From Bacteroidales bacterium UBA1754 (lineage in GTDB: Bacteria > Bacteroidota > Bacteroidia > Bacteroidales > Paludibacteraceae): 6,339 nucleotides of DNA. Shown piece by piece: positions 4,537 through 6,339 of this stretch. Each line of letters starts with the position of its first letter. The first letter of the stretch is position 1. The translations under genes were made by a program, and so were the position numbers. The stretch is from contig DCHK01000027.1 in NCBI GenBank assembly GCA_002315615.1, positions 1-6,339 on the forward strand, given 5' to 3'. A model generated the notes under the pieces. It worked only from the letters and a program-made list of their open reading frames with translations. It searched no databases and was not told the DNA's origin.

Positions 4537-5616
4537 ATGAACGAAGAAGTAAGATTAATGAAAGGCAACGAAGCGATTGCCGAAACTGCTATTCGTTGTG
4601 GTGCCGATGGATATTTTGGATATCCTATCACTCCGCAATCGGAAGTTATGGAAACCCTTATGGCTCTTAAGCCTTGGGAAACAACAGGTATGGTAGTATT
4701 GCAAGCCGAGAGCGAAGTTTCGGCAATCAATATGGTTTATGGTGGTGCCGCTTCTGGTAAAAAAGTTATGACATCATCGTCAAGTCCAGGTGTAAGTTTG
4801 AAACAAGAAGGTATTTCTTATATTGCAGGTGCAGAATTGCCTTGCCTTATTGTAAATGTTATGCGTGGAGGTCCAGGTTTGGGTACAATTCAACCAAGTC
4901 AAGCCGACTATTTTCAAGCAGTGAAAGGTGGCGGACACGGCGACTATCGTCTTATCGTTTTAGCACCAGCATCTGTTCAAGAAATGGCAGACTTTACAGC
5001 ACTTGGTTTCGATTTGGCCTTCAAATACAGAAATCCTGTTATGCTTTTGGCAGATGGTGTTATCGGTCAGATGATGGAGAAAGTGGTATTGCCTGCACAA
5101 CAACGCCGTCGTACCGACGAAGAAGTTGTAGCACAATGTCCTTGGGCAACTACTGGTAAAACAAAAGACAGAAAAAACAACATCATCACATCTTTGGAAT
5201 TGGTAGCCGACAAACAAGAAGAAAATAATATTCGTTTTCAAGCCAAATACAAAAAAATGGAAGAAAACGAAGTGCGCTACGAAACATTTATGTGCGATGA
5301 TGCCGAATATTTGATTGTAGCGTTCGGTTCTACTGCCCGCATTTCGCAAAAAGCCATAGAAGAGGCAAGAAAAGAAGGCATCAAAGTTGGACTTTTGCGT
5401 CCAATTACATTGTTCCCATTCCCCAAAAAACCACTTGACGAACTTTCAAAGAAAATGAAAGGTATTCTTGTAGTTGAAATGAATGCTGGACAAATGATAG
5501 AAGATGTAAAATTGGCAACAAATTGTAGAGTAAAAACAGAACACTTTGGTCGTATGGGTGGTATTATTCCTGCTCCAGACGAAATTATCGAAGCGTTGAA
5601 AACTAAAATTATGTAA
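4537..5616 (+). CDS. vorB: 2-oxoacid:ferredoxin oxidoreductase alpha subunit (VorB/KorA family)
   Basis: The enzyme oxidatively decarboxylates a 2-oxoacid with CoA, making acyl-CoA, CO2 and reduced ferredoxin. At 359 residues this is a full-length alpha subunit. The N-terminal pyrimidine-binding domain shows MKGNEAIAE (8-16), GYPITPQSE (28-36), AESEVSA (57-63, with the TPP-activating Glu region), MTSSSSPG (78-85) and NVMRGGPGLG (107-116). The C-terminal transketolase-C-like domain shows VAFGSTAR (261-268), LRPITLFPFP (287-296) and EMNAGQM (314-320). Automatic pipelines usually name this type 3-methyl-2-oxobutanoate dehydrogenase subunit VorB, but sequence alone does not separate branched-chain 2-oxoacids from 2-oxoglutarate (then korA). 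It sits between the ferredoxin (5-base gap) and the beta subunit (2-base gap). None of its 16 Arg codons is AGG. Confidence 0.93.
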   Translation: MNEEVRLMKGNEAIAETAIRCGADGYFGYPITPQSEVMETLMALKPWETTGMVVLQAESEVSAINMVYGGAASGKKVMTSSSSPGVSLKQEGISYIAGAELPCLIVNVMRGGPGLGTIQPSQADYFQAVKGGGHGDYRLIVLAPASVQEMADFTALGFDLAFKYRNPVMLLADGVIGQMMEKVVLPAQQRRRTDEEVVAQCPWATTGKTKDRKNNIITSLELVADKQEENNIRFQAKYKKMEENEVRYETFMCDDAEYLIVAFGSTARISQKAIEEARKEGIKVGLLRPITLFPFPKKPLDELSKKMKGILVVEMNAGQMIEDVKLATNCRVKTEHFGRMGGIIPAPDEIIEALKTKIM

Positions 5617-5618
5617 TC

Positions 5619-6339
5619 ATGGCAAATAGCGAAATAATAAAACCAGAAAATTTGGTTTACAAAAAACCAACCATTATGAACGACAACCCGATGCACTACT
5701 GCCCAGGTTGCGGTCATGGCGTTGTACACAAATTGGTAGCCGAAGTAATTGAAGAAATGGGCTTGCAAGACAAAACCATCGGTATTGCTCCTGTTGGTTG
5801 CGCCGTTTTCATTTACAACTACCTTGATATTGACTGGCAAGAAGCGGCTCACGGACGTGCACCTGCCCTTGCTACCGCAGTAAAGCGTTTGAATCCAAGC
5901 AAAATGGTATTCACCTACCAAGGTGATGGCGACTTGGCTGCCATTGGTACTGCCGAAACAATTCACGCTTGCAACCGTGGCGAAAACATTGCTATCATTT
6001 TCATCAACAATGGTATTTATGGTATGACTGGTGGACAAATGGCTCCTACCACATTGGAAGGAATGAAAACTGCTACTTGTCCATACGGTCGTGATGTAAA
6101 ATTGAATGGTTATCCATTGAATATCACCGATTTGGTTGTAAAATTGCGAGGCACTTGCTATGTAACTCGTCAGAGTGTACACAAAGCAGCAGCCGTACGC
6201 AAAGCAAAAGCCGCTATTCGTAAAGCTTTTGAAAACTCAATGGCAGCCAAAGGAACTTCATTTGTAGAAATAGTTTCTACTTGTTGCTCTGGTTGGAAAA
6301 TGAATCCAGACCAAGCCAACAAATGGATGGAAGAAAATA
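5619..6339 (+). CDS. korB: 2-oxoacid:ferredoxin oxidoreductase beta subunit (TPP-binding), cut at right edge
   Basis: The frame opens at ATG 5619, 2 bases after the alpha stop, and stays open for 240 codons to the window end; known beta subunits of this type are around 250-280 residues, so only the tail is missing. The TPP site is plain: GDGD (102-105) followed by NNGIYGMTGGQ (130-140). CPGCGHG (28-34), VGCA (59-62) and TCCSGW (221-226) carry the cysteines expected to bind the proximal [4Fe-4S] cluster (C28, C31, C61 and C222 or C223). With alpha it forms the catalytic core and hands electrons to the ferredoxin subunit. Names differ (KorB, or VorA with a VorB partner), and substrate is not decidable. 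A gamma subunit gene would be expected just past the edge, which cannot be seen. Confidence 0.93.
   Translation, partial: MANSEIIKPENLVYKKPTIMNDNPMHYCPGCGHGVVHKLVAEVIEEMGLQDKTIGIAPVGCAVFIYNYLDIDWQEAAHGRAPALATAVKRLNPSKMVFTYQGDGDLAAIGTAETIHACNRGENIAIIFINNGIYGMTGGQMAPTTLEGMKTATCPYGRDVKLNGYPLNITDLVVKLRGTCYVTRQSVHKAAAVRKAKAAIRKAFENSMAAKGTSFVEIVSTCCSGWKMNPDQANKWMEEN

Noticed and set aside
5277..6182. 301-codon minus-strand open frame opposite the oxidoreductase genes
   Set aside because: It lies antisense to vorB and korB, which carry clear family motifs. Its translation is Ser/Phe/Tyr-rich with no recognisable domain, as expected of a shadow frame.

Overview
The window looks like Bacteroidota DNA, probably Bacteroidales. 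On both sides the promoters match the Bacteroidota -7 consensus TAnnTTTG, ribosome binding sites are weak, and the proteins (an exported DUF3256-type protein, a TPR protein paired with RibH, a VorB/KorA-type oxidoreductase) are typical of that phylum. It falls into two halves that do not look like the same genome.

Left half (1 to about 2311): GC-rich. It holds the 5' part of pgeF on the minus strand, running off the left edge. A 10-TM EamA/DMT transporter diverges from pgeF across a 157-base promoter region. A DUF3256-type exported protein follows on the plus strand and ends in a strong rho-independent terminator. Arginine is very often AGG here (21 of 37 Arg codons, and 8 of 8 in pgeF).

Middle (2352-2608): a minus-strand tRNA pair, tRNA-Tyr(GTA) then tRNA-Gly(TCC). 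It has a near-perfect TTTG-N20-TATCTTTG promoter upstream and a hairpin terminator downstream. The composition change falls at this pair.

Right half (about 2577 to 6339): AT-rich, with no AGG among 35 Arg codons. On the minus strand a membrane-anchored TPR protein and ribH (lumazine synthase, riboflavin synthesis) form a two-gene unit. Diverging on the plus strand is a small membrane protein of unknown function, then a 2x[4Fe-4S] ferredoxin, the alpha subunit and the start of the TPP-binding beta subunit of a 2-oxoacid:ferredoxin oxidoreductase. These last three genes are packed with gaps of 5 and 2 nt. The enzyme oxidatively decarboxylates a 2-oxoacid to an acyl-CoA and reduces ferredoxin, as expected in an anaerobe. 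A gamma subunit may follow beyond the right edge.

I see no CRISPR array, transposase, integrase or defence locus, and no convincing new multi-gene system. The two best leads are the abrupt compositional and codon-usage break at the tRNA pair (assembly chimera or horizontal junction) and a tRNA-Gly(TCC) whose normally G19-C56 tertiary pair reads as A19-U56. No gene-free stretch exceeds 300 bases.
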